The notes below the pieces were generated by a model that saw nothing but the letters and a program-made list of their open reading frames with translations, did not search any database and had not been told where the DNA came from. From Roseiarcus sp963776665 (GTDB lineage Bacteria; Pseudomonadota; Alphaproteobacteria; Rhizobiales; Beijerinckiaceae), in the NCBI GenBank assembly GCA_963776665.1, contig CAVZNQ010000006.1, forward strand, positions 43,273 to 107,272: 64,000 nt of DNA. Reading direction: 5' to 3'. This document shows, one piece after another, positions 23,652 to 33,031 of this stretch (the stretch's first letter is position 1; every line of letters starts with the position of its first letter). The position numbers and the translations under genes were made by a program.

Positions 23652-24623
23652 TTATTCCGCGGCCTCGCGCTTCGGCTCCTGCGCCGCGAGCCAGCGCTCG
23701 GCTTCGAGCGCCGCCATGCAACCGAGGCCGGCAGCGGTCACCGCCTGACGAAACACGTCGTCGGCGACGTCGCCAGCGGCGAAAACTCCCTCGATGCTAG
23801 TGGCCGTGGAACCGGGCGCCGTCTGGACGTAGCCGTTCCGCTTGAGCTCCACTTGTCCGCGCACGAGCTCGGTCGCCGGCTCATGCCCGATGGCGACGAA
23901 GACCCCGTCGGCCGGCAGATCGTCGAGCGCGCCGGTTACGACATTCCTGACCCTGACCCCGGTGACGCCGAGCGGCGTCCCTTCGCCGAGGATGGTCTCG
24001 ACGACATTGTTCCATCGGATCGAGACATTGTGGCGCGACGCCAGGCGCTCGCGAAGGATTTTCTCCGCCCGGAAGGAATCGCGGCGATGGACGACGGTGA
24101 CGTGGGCGGCGATGTTGGAAAGGTGCAGCGCCTCCTCGACCGCGGTGTTGCCGCCGCCGACGACGACCACCGACTTGCCGCGGAAGAAGAAGCCGTCGCA
24201 GGTCGCGCAGGCCGAGACGCCGAAGCCCTTGAACGCATCCTCGCTCGCGATGCCCAGCCATTTGGCTTTGGCGCCGGTCGCCAGGATGACTGTCTCGGCG
24301 GCAAGCATCCGGCCGCTGTCGCAGCGGACGATGAACGGGCGGCGCCCGAGTTCAAGCGCCGTCACATGTTCGCCCTCGACGCGCGCGCCCACATGTTCGG
24401 CCTGGGCCCGCATCTGCTCCATCAGCCACGGTCCCTGGATCGGCTCGGCAAATCCGGGATAGTTTTCGACGTCGGTCGTCGTCATCAATTGTCCGCCCGC
24501 CTCGAAGCCGGTCAGTACGAGGGGCTTCAGAAGGGCGCGCGCGGCGTAGATCGCCGCCGTGTAGGCGGCCGGCCCCGAGCCGATAATGACGATGCGTTCA
24601 TGCTCAATTCTGGACGAAGACAA
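23652..24623 (-). CDS. trxB: Thioredoxin-disulfide reductase
   Basis: FAD-dependent NADPH:thioredoxin reductase, 323 residues. It shows the FAD site IIGSGPAAYTAAIYAARA, the redox pair Cys139-Cys142 in SACATCDGF, the NADPH site VVVGGGNTAVEEAL and the C-terminal GVFAAGDV. The start is probably TTG 24623 with a GGGGGA ribosome site close upstream; there is no ATG before the conserved FAD motif. It is followed by the LysR-type gene. Confidence 0.96.
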   Translation of the reverse strand: MSSSRIEHERIVIIGSGPAAYTAAIYAARALLKPLVLTGFEAGGQLMTTTDVENYPGFAEPIQGPWLMEQMRAQAEHVGARVEGEHVTALELGRRPFIVRCDSGRMLAAETVILATGAKAKWLGIASEDAFKGFGVSACATCDGFFFRGKSVVVVGGGNTAVEEALHLSNIAAHVTVVHRRDSFRAEKILRERLASRHNVSIRWNNVVETILGEGTPLGVTGVRVRNVVTGALDDLPADGVFVAIGHEPATELVRGQVELKRNGYVQTAPGSTATSIEGVFAAGDVADDVFRQAVTAAGLGCMAALEAERWLAAQEPKREAAE

Positions 24624-24775
24624 TTTGTCCCCCGAATCTGGGCGTACGTCCTCCGGCCCGGTCGCCGGGCCAGCGAAACCTGCCCCTTATATGGGGGTGA
24701 AAGTTCCACGACAACGGCGCCCTTCACGCCCTCTTCGCCCGTTTGGGAGAGGGAGTTACGCCTGCCGCCAATTCT

Positions 24776-25036
24776 TCAGTCGGCGGTGGGTAGCCGGCGC
24801 ATGACGAACTCGATCCGGTCGTCGGCGAGCACGCGCCAGGATTCGATCTCGGTCATGTAGGCGGCCTTGGGGAAGCGCTCGAACCATTCGCGCGCTTTCT
24901 CGCGCGCTTCGCCCCGCGGCAGGCAAAAAGTCTCCCGCCGCCAGGCGCCCTCGGTCGCGCCGGAGCTTGGGCGGCGGCTGCGCCGTTCGGCGACCCGCGC
25001 GGCAACATCGATCGGTTTCCTGGTCTCACTCGCCAT
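24776..25036 (-). CDS. Conserved hypothetical protein (86 residues)
   Basis: A small soluble protein with an Arg-rich N-terminus and a C-terminal half rich in aromatic and charged residues (EKAREWFERFPKAAYMTEIE and IEFVMRRLPTAD). I recall similar small proteins in Rhizobiales but no assigned function. It lies between the EamA transporter and trxB on the same strand, with about 150 bases on the trxB side. Coding is supported by the composition of this frame; no domain is recognised. Confidence 0.6.
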   Translation of the reverse strand: MASETRKPIDVAARVAERRSRRPSSGATEGAWRRETFCLPRGEAREKAREWFERFPKAAYMTEIESWRVLADDRIEFVMRRLPTAD

Positions 25037-25059
25037 CGCGGGGCCTCTGCGGCCAAAGA

Positions 25060-26043
25060 CTAGCGCGATTTCGGACTGATGGGGAGCCGGGCGTCGCCTG
25101 ACGCTGGGTTAGGGTTATCGCGCGAGCCGAATAGCGCTCGGGGCAGGCGGCCATCGATGAAGGCGAGACCGATTGCGATGAGGGCGAAGCCGAAGAATTG
25201 ATGCGCCGTCAACCGCTCGTGCAGGAACAGAGCGCCTAAGATCACCGCCGTCGCCGGGGTCAGAAGGGTCACCAGCAGCACATTGGTCGCGCCCGCGCCG
25301 GCCAGAATGCGGAAGTAGACGATGAACGCGAGCGCGGTGGAGAAGGCCGCGATCGCCAGCACCGCCGCGATAACCGCCGCGCTGGGCATCGGCAGCGTCC
25401 ACGGCCTGTCAATGGCGAGCGCCAACGGCGCGAGAAACACGGTCGCCGCTGTCGCCTGTCCGGTCGCGACGTCGATTGGCTTCAGGCCAAGAGAAGGCAT
25501 GCGCCGCGCGTAGATCGCCGACAGGGCGTAGCACAGCGCCGCCGCGAGAAGCGCGAGTTCCGCCCATACGTTGTTTGCGGCGTCGCCAAACAGCATGGCG
25601 GGACCGATGAGCCAGCCGACGCCGATCAGCCCGGCGAGCGTTCCGAACAGTTTGAGCCCGCTGAGCTTCTCCTCCGCGGTGAGGACATGCGCGGCAAGGA
25701 CGGTGAACAGCGGCGTCGCGGCGACGAGGATCGAGGCGAGGCCGCTCGCCACGTGCGTCTGGCCCCAGGTGATCAGAGCGAAAGGCAGGGCATTGTTGCC
25801 GAAGCCCATAACCGCCAGCGCGCCGACGGTCTTTGCGCCCCGGGGAATCGCCACGCCGAGAAACGGCGCGCTCAACCACAATAGCGCCGCCGCGAGGCCG
25901 ACCCGCAGCGTGACAAGCGTCAGCGGCGGAATCTCCCCGACAGCTACGCCGACGAAGAAGTAGGATCCGCCCCACAGAAGCGAAAGCAGAGCGAGAAGTC
26001 CCCATTCCCGCGGCGTCATCGCGCGTTGTGCTACAACAGCCAT
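25060..26043 (-). CDS. EamA/DMT family transporter
   Basis: A 327-residue inner-membrane protein with about ten helices in two EamA repeats: LLSLLWGGSYFFVGVAVGEI at the start of the first, and an ALCYALSAIYARR-type helix at the start of the second. DMT-superfamily members export or import small metabolites such as amino acids or nucleotides, and the substrate is not predictable. ATG 26043 is preferred over 26085 because it has a GGGG ribosome-like stretch and no extra tail. It lies downstream of the choline sulfatase gene on the same strand. Confidence 0.88.
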   Translation of the reverse strand: MAVVAQRAMTPREWGLLALLSLLWGGSYFFVGVAVGEIPPLTLVTLRVGLAAALLWLSAPFLGVAIPRGAKTVGALAVMGFGNNALPFALITWGQTHVASGLASILVAATPLFTVLAAHVLTAEEKLSGLKLFGTLAGLIGVGWLIGPAMLFGDAANNVWAELALLAAALCYALSAIYARRMPSLGLKPIDVATGQATAATVFLAPLALAIDRPWTLPMPSAAVIAAVLAIAAFSTALAFIVYFRILAGAGATNVLLVTLLTPATAVILGALFLHERLTAHQFFGFALIAIGLAFIDGRLPRALFGSRDNPNPASGDARLPISPKSR

Positions 26044-26119
26044 TGTCGATCCCCGGAAGTCGGCCTCTGCACGCCCGTCTAGCACCGCGTCCTCGCCGTC
26101 GCCGCCCGATTCCTGCGGT

Positions 26120-27649
26120 CTAATTCGGCGGCCGGTCCACGCGGGGAAATCGCGCCATCGCCTCGAGGTCGTCGAGATCCATGCTGTTGCGCATGTATTG
26201 TTTCGACGCGTCGCGGAAAGGCTGGAAGTCCCAGGAGCGCTGCTCGCCCTTGCTGAGCGCGGGGTCGACCAGCTGGCGTCGGCGCTGGCTCTCCCGCACG
26301 CGGGCGTCCAGTTCCCCCAGGTCCCAACGCCTCCCGACCTCGGCGCGAAAGTCGGCTATCGCCGCGGCGCATGCCGGATTTTCCGCGAGGTTGTCGCGCT
26401 CGCCCGGATCGCGGCCAAGGTCGTAGAGCTGGTCGGGATCGGCAGGCGAGTGGATGAATTTGAACGCGCCGCGGCGGATCATCACGATCGGCGCAATCGA
26501 ACCTTCCGCGAGATACTCGCCAATGGCTTCGTCATGGCCGGCGGCGCCGCCGAGGTGGGGCGCAAGGCTCCGTCCGTCGATGGCGATCCCGAGCAATTCC
26601 GCGTTCCCGCCGGAGATGTCGACCAGCGTCGGCATGAGATCGATGAGCGAGACGCTTGAGCCGACCCGGCGCGGAGCAAAGCGGCCCGGACTGGCGATCA
26701 CGAGCGGGACGCGGCTCGCGCCCTCGAAGAAGCTCATCTTGTACCAGAGGCCGCGCTCGCCGAGCATTTCGCCGTGATCGCTGGTCAGGACCACGATCGT
26801 GTCCTCCGCCAGGCCTGCGGAGCGCAGCGCGGCCATCAGGCGGCCCAGCAGGTCGTCGATATAGGCGATTGCGCCATAATAGGCGTGACGGGCGTTGCGC
26901 ACCTGGGCTTCCGTCACCGGTTCGGCGTCCATATTGCAGACGTGGCGCAGGCGTCGCGAATGGGGGTCGAGCGCTTCCGGCGCGATCGCCGGTCCCGGCA
27001 TGTCGATATCCTGGTCGCGATAGAGGTCCCAATACCGCTGCTGCACGGCGAACGGATCGTGCGGATGCGAGAAAGAGGCCACGAGCAGGAAGGGCCGCTG
27101 ATCCCTGGAGCGGGCGACGTCGAAGATCGCGCGCTCGGCCATGAAGGCCGCCTCGTCGTCGAAGTCGAGCTGATTGGTCCGGACGCAGACGCCGGCCTGC
27201 TGGACGGAACTCATGTTGTGATACCAGCTCGGCCGGCGCTCCGGATGATCCCAGTCCGGCGTCCAGTTGAAATCGGCGGGATAGATGTCGGTCGTCAGCC
27301 GCTGCTCGAACCCGTGCAATTGATCCGGACCACAGAAATGCATTTTCCCTGACAGAATAGTCTGATAGCCGCGGAGTCTCAGGCAATGCGCGAATGTCGG
27401 AACTTCGGCTCCGAACTCCGCCGCATTGTCGTAGGCGCGGGTGCGCGAGGGCAGGAGGCCCGACATGAGCGAGGCCCGCGACGGGGAGCACAGAGGACTG
27501 TTGCAATAGGCGCTGTCGAAGACGACGCCGCTTCGCGCCAGCGCCTGCATGTTGGGCGCATGGGTCAGAGGATGGCCGTAGATCGGCAGGAACGCCGGCG
27601 CCATCTGATCGGCCATCACGATAAGAATATTGGGCGCTTTCGCGGTCAT
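26120..27649 (-). CDS. betC: Choline-sulfatase
   Basis: Type I sulfatase that hydrolyses choline-O-sulfate to choline and sulfate. The formylglycine site is Cys54 in PLCSPSRAS. Metal and substrate blocks are ILIVMADQMAP, GKMHFCGPDQLHGFEQRLTT followed by DIYPADF, and TSDHGEMLGERGLWYKMSFF. These long BetC-specific stretches make the assignment to choline sulfatase rather than a generic arylsulfatase convincing. At 509 residues it has normal length. A GAGGA lies 8 bases before ATG 27649. The usual betI/betB/betA partners are not present here, so the choline might be used for sulfur or carbon rather than directly for betaine. Confidence 0.92.
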   Translation of the reverse strand: MTAKAPNILIVMADQMAPAFLPIYGHPLTHAPNMQALARSGVVFDSAYCNSPLCSPSRASLMSGLLPSRTRAYDNAAEFGAEVPTFAHCLRLRGYQTILSGKMHFCGPDQLHGFEQRLTTDIYPADFNWTPDWDHPERRPSWYHNMSSVQQAGVCVRTNQLDFDDEAAFMAERAIFDVARSRDQRPFLLVASFSHPHDPFAVQQRYWDLYRDQDIDMPGPAIAPEALDPHSRRLRHVCNMDAEPVTEAQVRNARHAYYGAIAYIDDLLGRLMAALRSAGLAEDTIVVLTSDHGEMLGERGLWYKMSFFEGASRVPLVIASPGRFAPRRVGSSVSLIDLMPTLVDISGGNAELLGIAIDGRSLAPHLGGAAGHDEAIGEYLAEGSIAPIVMIRRGAFKFIHSPADPDQLYDLGRDPGERDNLAENPACAAAIADFRAEVGRRWDLGELDARVRESQRRRQLVDPALSKGEQRSWDFQPFRDASKQYMRNSMDLDDLEAMARFPRVDRPPN

Positions 27650-28049
27650 GGGCGGGTTCCTCGTCGGGAGTGTCTATCGCGATCCAGACGCCTCGGCCAA
27701 CCGCCTTTTGCTACGTCGGCGCCGGACCGGAACAAGCGGACAGACCGCGCGCTACCCAAACCGGACATATCCTGTGCTACCGACAGACGAGCGACAATTG
27801 CTTGCGGTAATCAGAAGCCTCTGCTATTCTCGCGCTGTCGTCAGAGCCTGGATTTCGGCGCGGACGAAGCGGGACCGGCAGGCGGCTCGCTGCTGTTTGA
27901 CTCTGACGCCTTGTTTAATAGCCGGATAGAGATCGAACAAATCGCCGGGTTCCCGATTCCTGACTTAAGTCCCTGAAAGGTCTCGATCCGTGGAAGGAGA
28001 ATTCTTGGATTTCCCTTCCCTTCCGCTTTGAATTTGCTTCCTTGCCGAT
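27650..28049. other. Leader region before the RgpF-like gene
   Basis: About 400 bases between the divergent betC and RgpF-like genes with no recognisable gene. Its 3' part is T-rich. A strong ribosome site (GGAAGGAGA, 27992-28000) is followed by a TTG at 28005 that is in frame with the RgpF-like gene but meets TGA at 28029-28031 after eight codons. This is either an eight-codon leader, an interrupted 5' end, or chance. Confidence 0.4.
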
Positions 28050-29345
28050 TTGGATTTTATTTCCGCCCGCTTGGAAATATTTTCCCCCGCCGGCAATCGG
28101 CGTCATGATCTAAAGGATGCGGCGGCGCTGACCTGGATGAGCAAGTTTGGAGTGAGCCTTGAGCGCGCGATCCGATTGACGCCGAACCGCGGGGCGCTCG
28201 ACAGCCACGTCTCGCAAATACGAATCGGTGGGGCGAACACCCAGCAGATCGTGCTGCTGCCCTATTCCCAAGGGCTCGGTTATTTCATCGTTCCGACGCG
28301 TGGGGCGACGCGCTCGATCGAAGGCGACGACTTTCACGCCGAGCCTCTCAGCCTGCCGCTCACGCTCTGGGTCCGGCTCCGGCTCAGTCTTATGTTTAAG
28401 AAGAAGAAATACCTCCAATTCGATGAATTCTCATTGTTTTGTTACGGAGTAAAACCCGAGCGAAAGCGTTTCACCACCTTCAATCAGCACATGTTCAACA
28501 CCGGGGTCGCGCTCGACGGCCGTTTGGTCACCAGCCATCCTGAACTCCTCCAGGGCTGGGCGCCGATCGAACGCGCCAAGCTTCCCGCGCCGCGCTCGTC
28601 GACGCCCCCCGCCGCCATTGTCGCCCATGTCTACTACGAAGACACTTGGCCCGATATTTCCGCCGTCCTGAAGCGGCTGAGCATCCCCTTCGACCTGATC
28701 GTCACCACCGTGCCCGGACGAGAGCGGCTGGTTGGTGAGATTGCCCGCGATTTTCCGGACGCCGAAGTTATTGTGACCGAAAACCGCGGTCGTGACGTCC
28801 GGCCTTTTCTCGAGCTTCTCGAGAGCGGCCGGCTGGATCGCTATCGCTACGTCTGCAAAATCCACGGCAAGAAATCGAACGATGGCGGGCGCATCTCCTA
28901 TCTCGGCGCGCTGTGGCGGCGACGGTCGCTGTTCGATCTCCTCGCCGGCCCAGGGATCGCCGAGTCGATCGTTCGCGCGTTCGAGGCCGACGAGAGCGTC
29001 GGGATCATCGGCCCGCGCGCCTTTCGTCTTCCCAGCGAAACCTCGCCGCCGGGGCCCTCCTGGGGCAAGACTCGACCGAAAGTGCTGGAGCTTGCGGCGA
29101 AAATGGGCGTCGCCCCCGACGACTTTCGGCTCGACTTCTACGGCGGGACCATGTTCTGGGCTCGCCCCGAGGCGCTGCGGCCGCTCCGGGACCTCAAACT
29201 GGCCCAGGCCTTTCCCGAGGAGCAAGGACTCCTGGATGGCGGCCTAGAGCATGCGACTGAGCGTCTGTTCACGACCTCGGCGGTTGTCGCCGGCTTCAGG
29301 CTTGCCGACAGCGACGGTTACGAGGTGACGCAGGGGCCGCGATGA
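28050..29345 (+). CDS. Rhamnan synthesis F (RgpF-like) family protein
   Basis: A 431-residue protein with an RgpF domain (PF05045) in its C-terminal two thirds: IVAHVYYEDTWPDISAVLKR, FDLIVTTVPG, VIVTENRGRDVRPFLELLES, YVCKIHGKKS and DFYGGTMFWARPEAL. The family takes part in rhamnose-rich or related surface polysaccharides, probably as glycosyltransferases, acting at the cytoplasmic face. The start is uncertain. TTG 28050 has no ribosome site; ATG 28137 is an alternative. The residues in front of 28137 look coding, and a good ribosome site sits at 27992 behind an in-frame stop. It faces the gmhB-like gene. Confidence 0.8.
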   Translation: MDFISARLEIFSPAGNRRHDLKDAAALTWMSKFGVSLERAIRLTPNRGALDSHVSQIRIGGANTQQIVLLPYSQGLGYFIVPTRGATRSIEGDDFHAEPLSLPLTLWVRLRLSLMFKKKKYLQFDEFSLFCYGVKPERKRFTTFNQHMFNTGVALDGRLVTSHPELLQGWAPIERAKLPAPRSSTPPAAIVAHVYYEDTWPDISAVLKRLSIPFDLIVTTVPGRERLVGEIARDFPDAEVIVTENRGRDVRPFLELLESGRLDRYRYVCKIHGKKSNDGGRISYLGALWRRRSLFDLLAGPGIAESIVRAFEADESVGIIGPRAFRLPSETSPPGPSWGKTRPKVLELAAKMGVAPDDFRLDFYGGTMFWARPEALRPLRDLKLAQAFPEEQGLLDGGLEHATERLFTTSAVVAGFRLADSDGYEVTQGPR

Positions 29346-29372
29346 ACGAAGGCGGCTCCGCGCAGCTTGCAA

Positions 29373-29936
29373 TCAAATCGGGCGCCCCGCGTGTCCGCCC
29401 TCACGCTCAGCCAGCAGGGCGCAGGCGCGCCGGGCCGCCTCGAGGAAGTCGGTCGCCACGCCGGCTGCGTCGGATTTGCCTGCGCTCACTCGCAGGCCGG
29501 CGACGCCCGCCGCCGCCGCCGCTCCCATGTCGGCCTCGCTGTCCCCTATCAGCACGGCCTGATCGGGGCCGAAGCCCAAATCGCGCATCGCGCTTTTCAC
29601 CATTCCCGGGGCCGGCTTGCGACAATCGCAAAGGTCGTCGGGGCCGTGCGGGCAGAAGTAGATCGCCTCGAGCGTAAGTCCCTCCGCCGCCAGCATGGAC
29701 CGGAGTCGGTCATGAATTTGTTCAAGCCGCGCCGCGTCGAAATAACCGCGCGCGATCCCTGACTGATTGGTGATCAAGACCAGTGCGAATCCGGCGTCCC
29801 GGAGCAATCGCAGCCCCTCGAGGGCGCCCGTTGCGAACTCAATCCCGTCCGGATCACTCAGATAGACCTTGTCGATGATGATGGTCCCGTCGCGGTCGAT
29901 GAGCGCAACCCGACTGGGGGCGGCCGAATGGTTCAT
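29373..29936 (-). CDS. HAD-family heptose-bisphosphate phosphatase (GmhB-like)
   Basis: A 187-residue HAD phosphatase of the histidinol-phosphatase/GmhB group. The nucleophile motif is LIDRDGTIIID; the second motif is LVLITNQSGIARG. The zinc loop CPHGPDDLCDCRKPAPGM and the acidic motif VLIGDSEADMGAA follow. GmhB removes the C7 phosphate of D-glycero-D-manno-heptose 1,7-bisphosphate for LPS heptose or related sugar nucleotides. Its position among glycan genes supports this. ATG 29936 gives the normal length; the long upstream extension to 30272 has no family support. Confidence 0.85.
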   Translation of the reverse strand: MNHSAAPSRVALIDRDGTIIIDKVYLSDPDGIEFATGALEGLRLLRDAGFALVLITNQSGIARGYFDAARLEQIHDRLRSMLAAEGLTLEAIYFCPHGPDDLCDCRKPAPGMVKSAMRDLGFGPDQAVLIGDSEADMGAAAAAGVAGLRVSAGKSDAAGVATDFLEAARRACALLAEREGGHAGRPI

Positions 29937-30303
29937 GAGTCGACCCGGATTTGGCGCGCGTTCATCATGATCTCGAAGCGACAGGCCGCAATTGGAATTC
30001 GGCGTCGGCGGCGTAATAATCACACTGAGATCGCGAAACAAGATCGTTGCGCCGACTTTGCGTTGCCTCAGACAGTCGCAACTTGTGAAGAAGCGTTGGG
30101 ACGCGGAGCTTATCATCTCGGGCGCGGCGCCTGCGTTTATTGCCGGCAGGACAAACTGGACAGGCAAATGATCTCGGTGGTAGGGGCCCGGCGGCCACGG
30201 ATTTCGGGCCGAGCAAGGGATCGGCGCGGCGAGATGAAAGTATGCCCGGCGACGAATCTTGGCGCTTCTCACCAGCTTGGGGCGAGGGAATCGGATTGAA
30301 AGC
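29937..30303. other. Divergent intergenic region between GmhB-like and GT2-GT4 genes
   Basis: About 365 bases. A 123-codon open frame crosses it on the plus strand but has no family features and an Arg-rich composition typical of GC-rich non-coding frames. No palindrome, RNA element or clear promoter was recognised; it should hold the promoters of both flanking genes. Confidence 0.35.
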
Positions 30304-33000
30304 GTGAACAGTTCGACCTTGGATAGCGATGCGCACGCGAAGCTTGGGACGCCGGCGGCTCGCCGCGAATTGCGGGTGTCCGAGCTTCCGATCTGGATTT
30401 CGATTGATCCCCAGAATCCAGGCCTGACGCTCGGCTATCGAAGGGCCGCCGAGGGGGGCTCCTGGCTCGGAGCGCTGGTCTTCGGGCGCAAGCGGTCGGA
30501 GACGACCCTCGGGCCGGCCGACGATGACAATGCGCCGCCGGGGGCGCTGAGCATCGGCGAGGCCATGCGCATCGCAAGCGCCTGGGCCGACCGTGAAACT
30601 GCAAGAGAAGTCGGCCGCGGCGCCACGGACTTCGCTGCCGAGCGGGATGCCGCCCGCGAGGCGCAGGCCAAGGCGGAAGCCCGCGCCTCGCAATATCTGA
30701 CGGAGCGGGATTCAGCGTTTGCGGCGCGCGACTCGCTTCGAGCCGTGGCGGCGCATTTGACCGGCGAGCGCGCAGATCTGGCGGGCCAGCTCAAGCGGAC
30801 GTATGAACGACCATGGAGGCCGATCAAGTTTGCCTTCAGTCACCGTTTGCTAAGGATGCTCAGTTCGGCGACAGCGCCGATCAGCGAGCGAATGTCGGCG
30901 CGGTTCGCAAGTTCTGCTGAAAGCCGAAGCCCAAGGCGTTTCGACAAGTACTTCGCGCCGCCGGGCGCGCCGGCGCCCCGGCAGTTGCCGTCCGGGCCGG
31001 TTCTGACGTCCGAGCCCAGGCGGCCGCTGCGGAACGCCGACGTCGCAGGCGTACGTCTCCCGACCAGCGATCGTCCGCTTGTGTCTGTGATCATCCCTTG
31101 TTTTGCGAAGCCTTGGTTGACTTTGCAATGCCTGAAGTCCATCGCCAGATTTCCGCCAGCAACGCCATTCGAGGTCATCGTTGCAGACGATGCTTCTGGC
31201 GATGCGGGCGTTGAACTCTTGAGAAATGTGGCGGGGCTTCGGCTCGAGGTCAATCCGACCAATCTTGGCTTTACCAAGTCATGCAACCGAGTCGCTCAGC
31301 TGGCGAAGGGAGATTACCTATTCTTTTTGAATAACGATACGCTGGTCTGCAGGGACTGGCTGGAACCCTTGCTCGCGGTCTTTGATCGATTCCCGGATGC
31401 GGGCGTGGCCGGCTCGAAACTGCTATTTCCTGACGGTACTCTTCAGGAAGCGGGCGGGATCATTTGGGACGACGGTTCGGCCTGGAATTATGGCAGGTCC
31501 GATGACCCCAGCCGACCCGAATACAATTATGTCAGAGAGGCCGATTACATCTCCGGCTGCGCGATCCTGATTCCGCGCCCGCTCTGGGAAAAGCTCGGCG
31601 GATTCGATGAAGATTTCGCGCCAGCGTATTGTGAAGACAGCGACCTCGCTTTCCGTGTAAGAGCAGCAGGCAGGAAGGTCTACTATTGTCCTTTCTCGAC
31701 GATCATTCATCTGGAAGGATTGAGCCTGGGCAAGGACGTAACGTCCGGTGTCAAGACCTATCAGATAGCTAATACGAACAAGCTCTACGAACGGTGGCGC
31801 GAAACCTTATTGAAGGAGAATTTTAGCCCCGGCTCTGAGGTCATGCGCGCCCGCGACCGAAATTCCGATCGGAAAACGGCGCTAGTCGTCGACCATTATA
31901 TTCCTCAACCGGATCAGGACGCCGGTTCGCGAACCATGCTCGCGATTATTGAAAGTCTCCAGCACGCTGGATACATCGTAAAATTTTGGCCGGATAATCT
32001 CGCCTATGATCCGGAATACACCGCGCCTCTTCAAAGTCTGGGCGTCGAGGTCTTCTACGGGTTTGGCTTTTATTTTGAGGACTGGATCAGGCAAAATGGT
32101 CACGCGATTTCGCTTGCCGTTCTCAGCCGACCCGCGTTCGCAACTCGATACATAGGCCCGTTGAGAACGTATTCCGACGCGATGGTGGTCTACTACGGGC
32201 ATGACCTCCATTTCCAACGTATGGGCATGGAGGCCCGAAGGACGGGCGACGCCCAGTTGGCTATCGACGCGGCGATGATGGAAGGAATCGAAAAATCCGT
32301 CTGGCCGCGGGTCGACGTCGTGCTTTATCCGTCGCCGGAAGAAACCGCCGTCGCGCTACCGTTGTCAACGCGGGCCAAGACCATCATCCCCTATGCGTAC
32401 GAGGAATTCGGCGACGGCCGCGAACCCGCAAACAATCAAGAGATCCTCTTTGTGGCGGGCTTTGGCCACCCACCGAATGTCGATGCGGCCGTATGGCTGG
32501 CGAACGACGTCATGAAACTGATCTGGGAGAAGGTCCCCGATGCGACGCTGTCGCTAGTCGGCGCCAATCCCACCGGCGCCGTGCGCTCGCTTGCGAGCGT
32601 CCGAATCGAGGTCACTGGTCGCGTGAGCGAGGACGAGCTCAGGGCGCGCTATGCTCGGGCCCGGATCGCGATGGTTCCGCTTCGCATGGGCGCTGGCGTC
32701 AAGTCAAAAGTGGTCGAAGCGCTGCGAGAGGGATTGCCGCTCGTCACCACGCACGTCGGCGCTCAGGGCCTACCCGGCATCGAAGAGCGCATCGCCATCG
32801 CCGACGAGGCGCGCGGTTTGGCGGACGCGGCGGCGCCATTACTCCTGGACGACGCACTTTGGAGAAAGGCGTCGCGTGTCCAACTCGAATATGCGCGCGC
32901 TCATTTTTCGCGCGCCGCGTTCCGCCGCTCATTCCTCGAGGCGATTGGCGATGACAGGGCGGTCGCTGCTTTGGGACTGGCGGCGGCGAATTCCACGTAG
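30304..33000 (+). CDS. Bifunctional GT2-GT4 glycosyltransferase with coiled coil
   Basis: A large cytoplasmic protein of 898 residues from GTG 30304 (TTG 30259 would add 15). The N-terminal 90 residues are unassigned, followed by an Ala/Arg/Glu-rich coiled coil (about 95-165). A GT2 domain follows (about 265-520: VSVIIPCFAKPWLTLQCLKS, YLFFLNNDTLVCRDW, YCEDSDLAFRVRAAGRKVYY). A GT4-type domain closes the chain (about 545-880: LFVAGFGHPPNVDAAVWLAN, and GAGVKSKVVEALREGLPLVT with its Glu-x7-Glu region). Two transferases in one chain usually build a repeating disaccharide or add two sugars in sequence. It is transcribed away from gmhB and stands alone. Confidence 0.86.
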   Translation: MNSSTLDSDAHAKLGTPAARRELRVSELPIWISIDPQNPGLTLGYRRAAEGGSWLGALVFGRKRSETTLGPADDDNAPPGALSIGEAMRIASAWADRETAREVGRGATDFAAERDAAREAQAKAEARASQYLTERDSAFAARDSLRAVAAHLTGERADLAGQLKRTYERPWRPIKFAFSHRLLRMLSSATAPISERMSARFASSAESRSPRRFDKYFAPPGAPAPRQLPSGPVLTSEPRRPLRNADVAGVRLPTSDRPLVSVIIPCFAKPWLTLQCLKSIARFPPATPFEVIVADDASGDAGVELLRNVAGLRLEVNPTNLGFTKSCNRVAQLAKGDYLFFLNNDTLVCRDWLEPLLAVFDRFPDAGVAGSKLLFPDGTLQEAGGIIWDDGSAWNYGRSDDPSRPEYNYVREADYISGCAILIPRPLWEKLGGFDEDFAPAYCEDSDLAFRVRAAGRKVYYCPFSTIIHLEGLSLGKDVTSGVKTYQIANTNKLYERWRETLLKENFSPGSEVMRARDRNSDRKTALVVDHYIPQPDQDAGSRTMLAIIESLQHAGYIVKFWPDNLAYDPEYTAPLQSLGVEVFYGFGFYFEDWIRQNGHAISLAVLSRPAFATRYIGPLRTYSDAMVVYYGHDLHFQRMGMEARRTGDAQLAIDAAMMEGIEKSVWPRVDVVLYPSPEETAVALPLSTRAKTIIPYAYEEFGDGREPANNQEILFVAGFGHPPNVDAAVWLANDVMKLIWEKVPDATLSLVGANPTGAVRSLASVRIEVTGRVSEDELRARYARARIAMVPLRMGAGVKSKVVEALREGLPLVTTHVGAQGLPGIEERIAIADEARGLADAAAPLLLDDALWRKASRVQLEYARAHFSRAAFRRSFLEAIGDDRAVAALGLAAANST

Positions 33001-33031
33001 CCCCTTGAGGCGCTACTCAAGTTCGCCAGAC

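Noticed and set aside
23652..24623. trxB as the missing E3 of the neighbouring E1/E2 cluster
   Set aside because: The CATC motif and length are those of true thioredoxin reductase, it is on the opposite strand, and lysR-trxB is a common pair on its own in this order.
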